Origin: DASYVD01 sp036000545
GTDB lineage: Bacteria; Actinomycetota; UBA4738; CALAEC01
Assembly: GCA_036000545.1 (NCBI GenBank)
Contig: DASYVD010000098.1
Coordinates: forward strand, 3,590-67,589
DNA length: 64,000 nt
Direction: 5' to 3'
The notes beneath the pieces are model-generated. The model was not told where the DNA came from. It saw only the letters and a program-made list of their open reading frames with translations, and ran no database searches. A program made the position numbers and the translations under genes. This document shows, piece by piece, positions 42,007 to 52,434 of the stretch (within the stretch, counting starts at the first letter, position 1; each line of letters begins with the position of its first letter).

Positions 42007-43287
42007 GTGCCGGCCAACATCCTCGTTGGGACGCAGTGGGGAGACGAGGGCAAGGGGAAGGCCACCGATCTCCTGGCCGACCGGACGGACTTCGTGGTTC
42101 GGTACCAGGGGGGAAGCAACGCAGGGCACACCGTCCGGGTCGGGGACGAGACCTTCAAGCTCCACCTGATCCCCTCGGGCATCCTGTTTCCGCACGTCAC
42201 GCCAGTGATCGCGGACGGAGTGGTGGTGGATCCGGGGGTTCTCATCGACGAGATGGACGCTCTTGGCGAACGGGGGGTCGACTGCTCTCGACTTCTGATC
42301 TCCGCCAACGCTCACCTGGTCATGCCCTACCACCGGGAGATCGACAAGGTCACCGAGCGATACCTGGGGCGGCTCCAGCTGGGGACGACCAGGCGGGGGA
42401 TCGGTCCCGCATATGCCGACAAGGCCGCCCGGATCGGCCTTCGGGTCCAGGACCTTACCGACGAAAAGATCTTCCGGAAGAAGCTCGAGGTCCCGCTCAG
42501 AGAGAAGAACGCCATCCTCAGCCGGGTCTACAATCGGCTTCCGCTCGACTTCGAGCAGATCGTGGGCGACTACAGGCGCTACGGAGAGCGGTTGGCTCCC
42601 CACGTGGCCGACACGTCAAGGACCCTGCACCAGGGGCTGCGCGAGGGGAAGCGGGTCCTGCTCGAAGGAGCCCAGGGAACGCTGCTGGACCTCGACCACG
42701 GGACGTATCCCTTCGTCACCTCATCGAACCCGGTGGCCGGCGGGGCTCTCATGGGAGCGGGCCTCGGTCCCAAGGAGGTCGACCGGGTGATCGGCGTGAC
42801 CAAGGCGTACGTGACGAGAGTCGGGTCGGGGCCGTTCCCCACGGAGGATCTGGGAGACATCGGGGAGCGGCTGCGGGAGAGTGGCCAGGAGTTCGGCACC
42901 ACCACGGGCCGACCGCGGAGGTGCGGGTGGTTCGACGCCGTGCTCCTGCGCTATGCAGCGAGGATCAACGGCCTCACCGAGCTGTTCCTCACCAAACTCG
43001 ACGTTCTGTCGAGGCTCGAGCGGATCAAGGTGTGCGTGGCGTACCGGGACGGGGGCGATCGGTACGAGGACTTCCCTCCACACCAGAGCATCTTCCACAG
43101 GGCCGTCCCCGTTTACGAGGAGCTGGACGGCTGGGACGAGGACCTCGGTCGCGCGCGATCCTCCGATGACCTGCCGGGAGCGGCGCGGAAATACGTGACC
43201 CTGATCGAGGATCTCGGCGGAGTCCCTGTGAGGACGGTCTCCGTGGGACCGTCGCGGGAACAGACCGTGGTGGCGGAGTCGTCATGA
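42007..43287 (+). CDS. purA: Adenylosuccinate synthetase
   Basis: Adenylosuccinate synthetase, 426 residues. It joins IMP and aspartate using GTP, the first step from IMP to AMP. The N-terminus NILVGTQWGDEGKGKATDLL holds the P-loop. Other blocks are RYQGGSNAGHTV, THLIPSGI-type LHLIPSGILFPHV, TTRRGIGPAYADKAAR, EGAQGTLLDLDHGTYPFVT and TTTGRPRRCGWFDAV. GTG 42007 fits a leaderless transcript. First gene of a tightly coupled purine operon; the purD start overlaps its stop as ATGA. Confidence 0.97.
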   Translation: MPANILVGTQWGDEGKGKATDLLADRTDFVVRYQGGSNAGHTVRVGDETFKLHLIPSGILFPHVTPVIADGVVVDPGVLIDEMDALGERGVDCSRLLISANAHLVMPYHREIDKVTERYLGRLQLGTTRRGIGPAYADKAARIGLRVQDLTDEKIFRKKLEVPLREKNAILSRVYNRLPLDFEQIVGDYRRYGERLAPHVADTSRTLHQGLREGKRVLLEGAQGTLLDLDHGTYPFVTSSNPVAGGALMGAGLGPKEVDRVIGVTKAYVTRVGSGPFPTEDLGDIGERLRESGQEFGTTTGRPRRCGWFDAVLLRYAARINGLTELFLTKLDVLSRLERIKVCVAYRDGGDRYEDFPPHQSIFHRAVPVYEELDGWDEDLGRARSSDDLPGAARKYVTLIEDLGGVPVRTVSVGPSREQTVVAESS

Positions 43288-44555
43288 GGATCCTCGTTGT
43301 CGGGCAGGGAGCTCGGGAGCATGCGCTCATCTGGAAGCTCTCCCAGAACCCGTCCGTTGAGCGGCTCCTGGCCGCCCCCGGAAACGCCGGGATCGAGGAC
43401 GCTGCGACGTGTTTTCCGATCGCCGCCAACGACATCCTCGGGATCCTGGAGCTGGTGGAGCGGGAGGGGGTCGACCTAACGGTCGTCGGTCCGGAGGCCC
43501 CCCTCGTGGCGGGGCTGGTCGACGAACTCGAGTCGCGCGGGTACTGGGCGTTTGGGCCCTCCCGGGACGGTGCTCGCATCGAGGGCTCCAAGGTGTGGGC
43601 TCGCCGGTTGTGCGAGAAGCACGGGCTCCCGGGCCCGCGGGGCCGGTCCTTCAGCGACCCGGCCGAGGCCACCGCGCACCTGGAGGAGCTCGATCCCCCG
43701 TACGTGATCAAGGCTGACGGACTTGCCGGAGGCAAGGGGGTCACCGTCGCCGGGACCAGAGACGAGGCGCTTCGCGCTGTGAAGGAAGCGCTCGTGGACC
43801 GAGTGTTCGGTGACGCAGGCGACACGGTGCTGGTCGAGGAGTACGTCGAGGGGCGGGAGGTCTCGGCTCTGGCGCTGACCGACGGCCGGACGGTCATCCC
43901 TCTTCCCCTGGCTCAGGACTTCAAGCGGGCTTTGGATGGGGACCTTGGCCCCAACACGGGCGGAATGGGCGCCTACTCCCCGGTCCCGTGGATCGATGGG
44001 GAAACCCACTCCCACATCGTCGAGGACGTGCTCAAGGCGGCGGTCCGGGCCCTCGAGGACGAGGGGGTCAGGTACCGAGGAGTCCTGTACGCCGGGCTCA
44101 TGCTCACCGCCGATGGACCGAAGGTCCTCGAGTTCAACTGCCGATTCGGCGACCCGGAGAGCCAGGCTGTCCTGCCACGCCTTCAGTCCGACCTCGGCGA
44201 ATCCATGCTCGCTTGCGTGGAGGGGAACCTCAGTGTGTACCAGCTCCGGTGGACGCCCCAAGCGTGCGTGACCGTGGTCCTCGCCTCCGGCGGCTACCCC
44301 GGGCAGCATCCGACGGGCCTGGAGGTTCGTGGCCTGGAGGACGCGGCGGAGTTGGAGAACGTGCTGATCTTCCACGCGGGGACGGCCCGACGAGACGGTA
44401 AAGTGGTCACCGCAGGAGGGAGAGTCCTCTCGGTGACGGCTCTGGGGAAGGATCTGGCCGAGGCCCGGTCGCGCGCGTACGAGGCCTGCTCGCGCATCTC
44501 CTTCGAGGGGATGCATTTTCGCAAGGACATCGCCAAGGAGGCGGCCGGTGGCTGA
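43284..44555 (+). CDS. purD: Phosphoribosylamine-glycine ligase
   Basis: GAR synthetase, 423 residues, ATP-grasp fold. It converts phosphoribosylamine, glycine and ATP to GAR, step two of purine synthesis. Seen: MRILVVGQGAREHALIWKLS, VGPEAPLVAGLVDEL, PYVIKADGLAGGKGVTVAGT, LAQDFKRALDGDLGPNTGGM, VLEFNCRFGDPESQAVLPRL and TVVLASGGYPG. It overlaps purA by 4 bp and purE by 8 bp. Confidence 0.97.
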   Translation: MRILVVGQGAREHALIWKLSQNPSVERLLAAPGNAGIEDAATCFPIAANDILGILELVEREGVDLTVVGPEAPLVAGLVDELESRGYWAFGPSRDGARIEGSKVWARRLCEKHGLPGPRGRSFSDPAEATAHLEELDPPYVIKADGLAGGKGVTVAGTRDEALRAVKEALVDRVFGDAGDTVLVEEYVEGREVSALALTDGRTVIPLPLAQDFKRALDGDLGPNTGGMGAYSPVPWIDGETHSHIVEDVLKAAVRALEDEGVRYRGVLYAGLMLTADGPKVLEFNCRFGDPESQAVLPRLQSDLGESMLACVEGNLSVYQLRWTPQACVTVVLASGGYPGQHPTGLEVRGLEDAAELENVLIFHAGTARRDGKVVTAGGRVLSVTALGKDLAEARSRAYEACSRISFEGMHFRKDIAKEAAGG

Positions 44556-45021
44556 CCAGGGTCCTCTCGTGGGCATACTGGTGGGCTCGGCCTCCGACCT
44601 CCCCGTCCTCCAGCAGGCCACGGCGATCCTGGAGCGCTTCGGAATCCCCCACGAGCTGCACGTCATGTCCACGCACCGGAATCCCGACGTCGTCGACGAG
44701 TACGCGCGAACGGCCGAGGAGCGGGGGTTGGTGGCCATCATCTGCGGGGCCGGGCGGGCCGCCCACCTGGCGGGCTCGGTGGCCGCCCGAACGGTGCTCC
44801 CCGTCATCGGTGTCCCCGTGGGGACGGACCACCTGGGAGGTGCCGACGCCCTGTACTCCACGGTTCAGATGCCAAGGGGTGTGCCTGTAGCGACTGTGGG
44901 GATCGACGCGGCGGTGAACGCGGCCCTGCTCGCCGCACAGATCCTGGCCGTTCGCGACGCGGAGGTCCGGAAGCGCCTCCACGAGTTCAAGGAGTCCCTG
45001 GCCGAGGGCTATCGTCCGTGA
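44548..45021 (+). CDS. purE: N5-carboxyaminoimidazole ribonucleotide mutase (divergent PurE)
   Basis: PurE, 157 residues. It moves the carboxyl group in the AIR-to-CAIR step. The core GILVGSASDLPVLQQATAIL, STHRNPDVVDEYARTAEERG, GAGRAAHLAGSVAA and YSTVQMPRGVPVATVGID is recognisable, with Ser, Asp, His and Arg of the active site kept. Two usually constant blocks differ from the standard: SAHRTP is STHRNP and GAGGAAHLPGM is GAGRAAHLAGS. QMPRG points to the class I (PurK-dependent) type, but no purK is in the window. GTG 44548 lies inside the end of purD. Confidence 0.9.
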   Translation: MADQGPLVGILVGSASDLPVLQQATAILERFGIPHELHVMSTHRNPDVVDEYARTAEERGLVAIICGAGRAAHLAGSVAARTVLPVIGVPVGTDHLGGADALYSTVQMPRGVPVATVGIDAAVNAALLAAQILAVRDAEVRKRLHEFKESLAEGYRP

Positions 45022-45028
45022 CCTCGAG

Positions 45029-46335
<1,307 letters not shown>

Positions 46336-46339
<4 letters not shown>

Positions 46340-47229
46340 GCGTGCTGGCCGAGCTGCACGCCCGGGGGAAGGTCCGGGACATCTACGAGGCCGGAGACGA
46401 TCTGCTGATGGTGGCCAGCGACCGGATCTCCGCATTCGACGTGGTGCTTCCCACGCCCATCCCAGACAAGGGCCGAGTCCTCACCGGCCTGTCGCTGTTC
46501 TGGTTCGAGCGGAGCGCCGAAATGGTGCCCAATCACGTGCTGACGGCGGAGGTCGATGGGTTCCCGGCGGAGCTCGGCGACGACAGTGAAGAGATCGCCG
46601 GCCGAGCGATGCTCGTGCGGCGCGCCCGGGTGGTACCGATCGAGTGCGTGGCGCGCGGGTACCTCTCTGGCTCGGGCTGGAAGGAGTACCGGGCCACGGG
46701 ACGGGTGTGCGGGATCGAGCTTCCACCGGGCCTGGCCGAGTCGGACCGCCTGTCGGAGCCGATCTTCACCCCCGCCACCAAGGCCGCGGAGGGACACGAC
46801 GAGAACATCACCCTGGAGCGGGCGGCCGAGCTCGTGGGCGAGGGCCTGGCGCAGCGACTCAAGGAGCTCACCCTCACGCTGTACGAGTTCGCCGCGGCGC
46901 TGGCTCTGGAGCGCGGCATCATCGTGGCGGACACGAAGTTCGAGTTCGGGTTCGCCGGCGGCGAACTCATCTTGGTGGACGAGGTGCTCACCCCCGACTC
47001 CTCGCGGTTCTGGCCGGCCGACCGCTACGAGCCGGGCGGCCCGCAGCCGTCCTTCGACAAGCAGTACGTGCGGGACTGGCTGGACGCCTCGGGTTGGGAC
47101 CATGAGCCACCGGCGCCGCAGCTGCCGCCCGAGGTCGTGGGCCAGACGGCGGTCCGGTACCGGGAGGCGTACGAGCGGATCACGGGACAGCTATTCGACG
47201 ACTACCTGCGAAGGTTCGGATTGCTGTGA
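46336..47229 (+). CDS. purC: Phosphoribosylaminoimidazole-succinocarboxamide synthase
   Basis: SAICAR synthetase, 297 residues, the longer type. It joins CAIR and aspartate with ATP. Seen: HARGKVRDIYEAGDDLLMVA, SDRISAFDVVLPTPIPDKG, PIECVARGYLSGSGWKEY, EPIFTPATKAAEGHDENIT, IVADTKFEFGF and VLTPDSSRFWPADRYEPGG. It overlaps purB as ATGA and purS as GTGA. Confidence 0.97.
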
Positions 47230-47483
47230 AAACGAGATACCAGGTGTTTGTCCAGCTGAAGGAGGGCCTCGCCGATCCTCAGGGCAAAGCTCTGGAGGAC
47301 TCGCTCCCCACGCTCGGATACGAGGGAGTCTCTGCCGTTCGAGTCGGCAAGCACATCGAGCTGACCGTGGAGAACGACAATCCCGAAGCCGCACGAGCCA
47401 TGGTAGAGGATCTGTCCAAGCGCGTGCTGTCGAACCCCGTGATTGAGGTGTTCTGGATCGTCCACACGGAGACTGCCGAGTGA
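47226..47483 (+). CDS. purS: Phosphoribosylformylglycinamidine synthase subunit PurS
   Basis: PurS, 85 residues, the small bridging subunit of the three-part FGAM synthase. It reads RYQVFVQLKEGLADPQGKAL then VSAVRVGKHIELTVEN, with the AxxMVEDLSKRVLSNPVIE helix at the end. It holds PurQ and PurL together and helps ammonia channelling. GTG 47226 overlaps purC, and its stop overlaps purQ. Confidence 0.95.
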   Translation: MKTRYQVFVQLKEGLADPQGKALEDSLPTLGYEGVSAVRVGKHIELTVENDNPEAARAMVEDLSKRVLSNPVIEVFWIVHTETAE

Positions 47484-48190
47484 GCCGCAAGCCCCGCGTC
47501 GCCGTCATCACCTTTCCCGGATCGAACGACGACCGGGACGCCTTGCGCGCGATCCGTCTGATGGGAGGGGAACCGGTTCCCGTGTGGCACGGGGACCGCG
47601 AGCTGCGGGAGGCGGACGCGGTCATCCTGCCTGGAGGCTTCTCCTACGGCGACTACCTCCGAACCGGGGCCATCGCTCAGTTCGCCCCGGTGATGGATGC
47701 GGTTCGCGAGCACGCCGCCGGAGGGCGTCCGGTGCTCGGCATCTGCAACGGGTTCCAGATCCTCTGCGAGGCGGGCCTGTTGCCCGGAGCCCTCATCCGG
47801 AACCGTGGCCTGGCGTTCGTCTGCCGCCGCGTGCACGTCCGCGTCGAGACCGCGCTCACACCGGTCACCTCCGGCCTGGTGGCCGGGGACGTTCTGGAGA
47901 TCCCCATCAAACACGGGGAGGGCCAGTTCGTCGCGGAGCCCGACATCCTGGCGCGGATCGAGGACCAGGGGCTCGTCGTGTTCCGGTACTGCTCGCCGGG
48001 AGGCGATCTCCACGATGACGGCAACCCCAATGGGAGCGCGAACCACATCGCGGGAGCCCGCAACGAGCGAGGGAACGTCGTCGGGATGATGCCTCATCCC
48101 GAGCACGCCGTGGACGCCGACATCGGACCGCTCGGCGGGCAGCCCATCTTCGAGTCGCTCCTGTCCTCCCTCCTCGCCGGCGTCCGGTGA
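47480..48190 (+). CDS. purQ: Phosphoribosylformylglycinamidine synthase subunit PurQ (glutaminase)
   Basis: PurQ, 236 residues, class I glutamine amidotransferase. It supplies ammonia from glutamine to PurL. Seen: RVAVITFPGSNDDRDALRAI, LPGGFSYGDYLRTGAIA, the nucleophile Cys in GICNGFQILCEAGLLPGAL, and the His/Glu pair in GMMPHPEHAVD. GTG overlaps with purS and purL on both sides. Confidence 0.97.
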   Translation: MSRKPRVAVITFPGSNDDRDALRAIRLMGGEPVPVWHGDRELREADAVILPGGFSYGDYLRTGAIAQFAPVMDAVREHAAGGRPVLGICNGFQILCEAGLLPGALIRNRGLAFVCRRVHVRVETALTPVTSGLVAGDVLEIPIKHGEGQFVAEPDILARIEDQGLVVFRYCSPGGDLHDDGNPNGSANHIAGARNERGNVVGMMPHPEHAVDADIGPLGGQPIFESLLSSLLAGVR

Positions 48191-50403
48191 CCCTCGCGAA
48201 GCAGTCACTGCACCGCGCCCTCGGGCTCACCGACGAGGAGGAGGAGAGGATCCAGGCCACCCTGGGCCGCGCCCCCAACCACGCGGAGCTGGCGATGTAC
48301 GCGGCCATGTGGTCCGAGCACTGCTCGTACAAGTCGAGCAAGGTTCACCTGCGCACGCTGCCCACCGCCGGCCCCCACATCCTGGTGGGGCCCGGAGAGG
48401 ATGCCGGGGTGGTGGACCTTGGGGACGGGCTCGCATGCGTCTTCAAGATGGAGTCGCACTCCCACCCCTCCGCGATCGAGCCGGTTCAGGGAGCGGCCAC
48501 CGGGGTCGGAGGCATCGTGCGGGATGTCCTGTCGATGGGTGCGCGGCCGGTGGCCCTCCTCGACCCGCTGCGCTTCGGCCCGCTTGAAGAGTCGCGGAAC
48601 CGGTGGCTGATGTCGGGGGTCGTTGCCGGGATCGGGCAGTACGGAAACTCCATCGGCGTGCCCACCGTCGGCGGAGAAGTCAAGTTCGCACCAGCGCACG
48701 GTCCCAACCCCACCGTGAACGTGATGTGCGTGGGCTTCGCTCCGGGAGACCGGTTGGTACGGGCGCGGGCAGAGGGTCAGGGCAACATCCTGGTCCTCGT
48801 GGGCGCGGCCACCGGCAGAGATGGGATCGGGGGCGTGTCGGTGCTGGCGTCGCGGACCCTGGAGGCGGGTTCCGACGATGCCCGTCCGAGCGTTCAGATC
48901 GGAGACCCGTTCGTCGAGAAGCTTCTGATCGAAGCGTGCCTCGAGCTCGTCGAAGCAGGGCTGCTGGTGGGGCTCCAGGACCTCGGCGGGGCCGGGCTCA
49001 CCTGCGCCGTGTCGGAGTCGGCCGCCCGGGCCGGCACCGGCGCGGACATCGACCTCGACGCGGTGCCGCTGCGGGAGCCGCGGATGGAGGCATTCGAGAT
49101 TCTCACCTCCGAGTCACAGGAACGGATGCTCGCGGTGGTCCGACCCGAGGATCTCGATGCGGTGCGAGCCGTCTGCGCGAAGTGGGGCCTCGCTTCCAGC
49201 ACGATCGGACGAGTCACCGGCGACGGGAAGGTTCGCGCGAAGGTGGACGGCCGGGTCGTCACCGAGGTCCCCGCGAGGTCCCTGGCCGACGATGGCCCCG
49301 AGTACCGACGGCGGATGGAGCCCCCTGCCTGGTTGGACGACCTGGCCGAGGACGACCCCACGTTCGCCGATCCGCCGGTTGATCCGGGCCAGGCCTTCCT
49401 CCGCCTCCTCGGCTCGCCGAACGTGGCGTCGAAGGGGTGGGTCTGGGAGCAGTACGACTCGCTGGTCCAGGGGAACACGCTCGTCGGGCCCGGCGGCGCG
49501 GACGCCGCCGTCATCCGGATCGAAGGAACGCTCAAGGCCGTCGCGCTGGCCACCGACGGAAACGGCCGCTACGGGCGGCTGGATCCCTACCTCGGGGCGG
49601 CCCATGCGGTGGCCGAAGGGGCCCGCAACGTCGCGTGCGTCGGCGCACGACCGCTGGCCATCACGAACTGCCTGAACTTCGGGAACCCCGAGCGACCCGA
49701 CGTCATGTGGGCGTTTGCCGAGGCGGTTCGAGGGATGGGGGAGGCGTGCCGTCAGCTCGGGACCCCAGTCACCGGCGGGAACGTGTCTTTCTACAACGAG
49801 TCGGGGGACTCGGCGATCTGGCCGACTCCTGTCGTGGGGATGCTTGGTGTGCTCGACGACTACCGCCTCCTGGTCCGGCCGGGGTTCGCGCCGGGATTCC
49901 TGGTCTACCTCCTGGGAGAGACGTTCGCCGAGCTCGGCGGGACGGAGTACTCGGAGGTGACCCTGGGGAAGGTGAGCGGACGGGTGCCGGGCCTGGATCT
50001 CGAGCGCGAAGCGGGACTCATCTCCCTGCTCCAGGAGGCTTCACGTCGTGACCTGGTGGCTTCGGCCCACGACTGCTCGGACGGCGGGCTGGCCGTGACC
50101 CTTGCCGAGTGCGCCCTTGCCGGGGACACGGGCTTCGCCGTTGGGCTCCCGGGGGACCTGCCCGCCCACGTCGCCCTGTTCTCCGAGTCTGCCTCTCGGG
50201 TGGTCGTGTCGGTCAGTCCGGAGAAGGCAGGAGCGTTCGAGGCCCTGGTCGCGGAGCATCGCGTCCCGTTCGGCCGGCTCGGGGAGACCGGCGGGCCCCG
50301 CATGGTGTTCGGCGACGCTTTCGAGCTCACCGTGGCCGAAGCCCGGGAAGTCCACCAGGGCGCTTTGCCCCGACTGCTCCGAGGTGAGCGGGCCGGCGGC
50401 TGA
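48187..50403 (+). CDS. purL: Phosphoribosylformylglycinamidine synthase subunit PurL
   Basis: Small-type PurL, 738 residues, the ATP-using subunit converting FGAR to FGAM, dependent on PurS and PurQ. Seen: AMWSEHCSYKSSKVHLRTLP, KMESHSHPSAIEPVQGAATG, GGIVRDVLSMGARPVALLD, VGIGQYGNSIGVPTVGGEV-like GIGQYGNSIGVPTVGGEVKF and, in the second half, GGNVSFYNESGDSAIWPTPV. GTG 48187 overlaps purQ. It ends 3 nt from the convergent DoxX-like gene, closing this part of the purine operon. Confidence 0.97.
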   Translation: MTLAKQSLHRALGLTDEEEERIQATLGRAPNHAELAMYAAMWSEHCSYKSSKVHLRTLPTAGPHILVGPGEDAGVVDLGDGLACVFKMESHSHPSAIEPVQGAATGVGGIVRDVLSMGARPVALLDPLRFGPLEESRNRWLMSGVVAGIGQYGNSIGVPTVGGEVKFAPAHGPNPTVNVMCVGFAPGDRLVRARAEGQGNILVLVGAATGRDGIGGVSVLASRTLEAGSDDARPSVQIGDPFVEKLLIEACLELVEAGLLVGLQDLGGAGLTCAVSESAARAGTGADIDLDAVPLREPRMEAFEILTSESQERMLAVVRPEDLDAVRAVCAKWGLASSTIGRVTGDGKVRAKVDGRVVTEVPARSLADDGPEYRRRMEPPAWLDDLAEDDPTFADPPVDPGQAFLRLLGSPNVASKGWVWEQYDSLVQGNTLVGPGGADAAVIRIEGTLKAVALATDGNGRYGRLDPYLGAAHAVAEGARNVACVGARPLAITNCLNFGNPERPDVMWAFAEAVRGMGEACRQLGTPVTGGNVSFYNESGDSAIWPTPVVGMLGVLDDYRLLVRPGFAPGFLVYLLGETFAELGGTEYSEVTLGKVSGRVPGLDLEREAGLISLLQEASRRDLVASAHDCSDGGLAVTLAECALAGDTGFAVGLPGDLPAHVALFSESASRVVVSVSPEKAGAFEALVAEHRVPFGRLGETGGPRMVFGDAFELTVAEAREVHQGALPRLLRGERAGG

Positions 50404-50406
50404 GTG

Positions 50407-50841
50407 CTACCGAAGGTCGAACAGCGGGTCGGTGAGGGTGAAGCTCAGGTCGTGCCCTACCGTTGCGAACACCGCGAACAGGATCAGTGAACCTCCCAGC
50501 AGGGCCACGTTCCGGAAGAAGTATGCGTTCTGCGTCATTTTCTGCTGCGGGTCGTCGATTGCCCAGAACCGGTGGAACCAAGCAGCCGCCGGGACCACGA
50601 AGGCCGCGATCATGAGGGCGCCCACGTCGCCCCACACCCCCAGGATCACGGACAGGCTTCCGGCCGTCATCCACACGCCGGTGACCCAGCCGGCGACGGC
50701 GGGAACAGGGAACCCGGTCTGCTTGGCGTAGCCCACCGCCATCGGGCTCTGGGCGATGTGGAACGTGACCCCTGAGATCAGTATCCCCAAGGGGAACAGG
50801 ATCCTTCCGATCAGGAAGATCACGGCCGCTGCGTCGCTCAT
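50407..50841 (-). CDS. DoxX-like four-helix membrane protein
   Basis: A 144-residue integral membrane protein with four helices: AAVIFLIGRILFPLGILISG, VAGWVTGVWMTAGSLSVILG, DVGALMIAAFVVPAAAWFHR and VALLGGSLILFAVFATVG. The loop WAIDDPQQKMTQNAYFFRNV (sequence QNAYFFRNVALLGGSL) matches the FxKNxALLGGLL motif of DoxX/SURF4-like proteins. Members relate to redox and thiol stress or are unassigned. ATG 50841 with GGGAGG seven bases upstream is used instead of a longer frame. The gene sits on the opposite strand between purL and purF, so the purine genes form two transcription units. Confidence 0.82.
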   Translation of the reverse strand: MSDAAAVIFLIGRILFPLGILISGVTFHIAQSPMAVGYAKQTGFPVPAVAGWVTGVWMTAGSLSVILGVWGDVGALMIAAFVVPAAAWFHRFWAIDDPQQKMTQNAYFFRNVALLGGSLILFAVFATVGHDLSFTLTDPLFDLR

Positions 50842-50920
50842 CACAACCTCCCCAGTCGCATCTCTACCCAACAACCCCGATAGCCCTCCGACCCTTCCCG
50901 GACGCGCTGGACCCCGCTGA

Positions 50921-50926
50921 TACGAT
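50921..50926 (+). promoter_or_regulatory. -10 hexamer TACGAT, leaderless type
   Basis: TACGAT ends 7 nt before GTG 50934 of purF. It overlaps the ATG at 50925, which argues against that start. Confidence 0.5.
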
Positions 50927-50933
50927 GGGCTCG

Positions 50934-52430
50934 GTGACCGTCTCGGGTCCCGTGGGGGAAGGACCGAAGGAAGCGTGCGGCCTCTTCGGGGCGTGGGCCC
51001 CTGGGGAGGACGTTGCCAGGCTCCTCTTCTTCGGGCTCTACGCCCTCCAACACCGCGGCCAGGAGTCTGCCGGCATGGCCGTGTCCGAGGGCCGCAACAT
51101 CCTCGTCTACCGGGAGCTGGGGCTGGTGGCCCAGGTGTTCGACGAGCGCACCCTGGCCTCGCTTCAGGGCCACTTCGGGATCGCTCACACCCGTTACTCT
51201 ACGACCGGCTCCACGACCTGGGAGAACGCCCAGCCTTCGTTCAAGACCGACGGCCGACGCAGCCTGGCCCTCGGCCATAACGGGAACCTCGTGAACACGA
51301 GGGAGCTGGCCGAGCGGGTCGGGGCGGGGAGCGGCTCCGGGGCCACGACCGACTCCGACCTCGTGTCCACCCTGCTGGCCGGTGAGCTGGCCGGGGCCGG
51401 AGACCTCGAGGGCGCCGCCCTGCGAGTGCTTCCCTCGCTCCGAGGGGCCTTCAGCTTCGTGCTCATGGACGAGCGAACGCTCTTCGCGGCCCGGGACCCG
51501 TGGGGAGTGCGGCCGCTGTCGATAGGGCGCCTGCCCGGTGGGGTCGGGGGGGCAACTCGCCCGGACGCCGGGAGCGGCGAGTGGGACAGCGAGCGGACCC
51601 CTCGAATGGATGGGGGAGGGTGGTGCCTGGCCTCCGAGACGGCGGCTCTGGACATCGTGGGCGCCCGCTACGTTCGAGACGTGCAGCCCGGCGAGCTCGT
51701 CACCATCGACGAACGGGGCCTGCGGTCCCTTCGGTTCGCTGAGACGCCCCGCTCGGCGCTGTGCCTGTTCGAGTTCGTCTACCTTGCTCGGGCGGATTCC
51801 CGGCTGTACGGCCGCACCGTCCACGACGCCCGCCGGGAGATGGGGCGCCTCCTCGCCCGCGAGGCTTCGGTGGAAGCCGACATGGTTGTCCCGATCCCGG
51901 ACACGGCGGACTCGGCGGCACAGGGGTACGCGGAGGCGTCCGGGATCCCCTACGGGGAGGGGGTCATCAAGAACCGGTATGTGCACCGGACGTTCATCCA
52001 GCCCAGCCCGTCCCTCCGCCAGCTGGGCGTCCGGCTGAAGCTCAACCCCCTGTCGGACGCCATCCGAGGGAAGCGGCTGGTGGTGGTGGACGACTCGATC
52101 GTCCGGGGCACCACGACCCGGCAGATCGTACAGACCCTCCGGGAGGCGGGCGCCGCCCAGGTGCACCTCCGGATCACCAGCCCTCCGATCCGGTGGCCGT
52201 GCTTCTACGGCATCGACATGTCCACGCGGGAGGAGCTGGTCGCTTCCGACCAGGACGTCGACGGCGTTCGCCGATTCGTGGGAGCCGAGTCCCTGGCCTA
52301 CCTCTCGCTCGGCGCGCTGGTTCGGGCGACCGGGGCTCCGGGCGACGCCTTCTGTCGAGCCTGCTTCGACGGGGAGTACCCGATCCCGGTCCCGGAACGC
52401 GCCCCTTCCAAGCATCTCCTGGAGGAGTGA
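50934..52430 (+). CDS. purF: Amidophosphoribosyltransferase with a 28-residue insertion
   Basis: Glutamine PRPP amidotransferase, 498 residues, the committed step of purine synthesis. The propeptide (14 residues) precedes the nucleophile Cys15 in EACGLFGAW. Seen: LYALQHRGQESAGMAVSE, HTRYSTTGSTTWENAQP, GHNGNLVN, the PRPP loop VVVDDSIVRGTTTRQIVQ and 4Fe-4S-type Cys in PCFYGIDMSTREELVAS and CRACFDGEYP. Between RPLSIGRL and CLASETAALD stands an extra Gly/Asp/Arg-rich segment (about residues 201-228) that usual PurF proteins replace by two or three residues. GTG 50934 is used because of the promoter hexamer. purM follows 4 nt later. Confidence 0.96.
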   Translation: MTVSGPVGEGPKEACGLFGAWAPGEDVARLLFFGLYALQHRGQESAGMAVSEGRNILVYRELGLVAQVFDERTLASLQGHFGIAHTRYSTTGSTTWENAQPSFKTDGRRSLALGHNGNLVNTRELAERVGAGSGSGATTDSDLVSTLLAGELAGAGDLEGAALRVLPSLRGAFSFVLMDERTLFAARDPWGVRPLSIGRLPGGVGGATRPDAGSGEWDSERTPRMDGGGWCLASETAALDIVGARYVRDVQPGELVTIDERGLRSLRFAETPRSALCLFEFVYLARADSRLYGRTVHDARREMGRLLAREASVEADMVVPIPDTADSAAQGYAEASGIPYGEGVIKNRYVHRTFIQPSPSLRQLGVRLKLNPLSDAIRGKRLVVVDDSIVRGTTTRQIVQTLREAGAAQVHLRITSPPIRWPCFYGIDMSTREELVASDQDVDGVRRFVGAESLAYLSLGALVRATGAPGDAFCRACFDGEYPIPVPERAPSKHLLEE

Positions 52431-52434
52431 GCGC

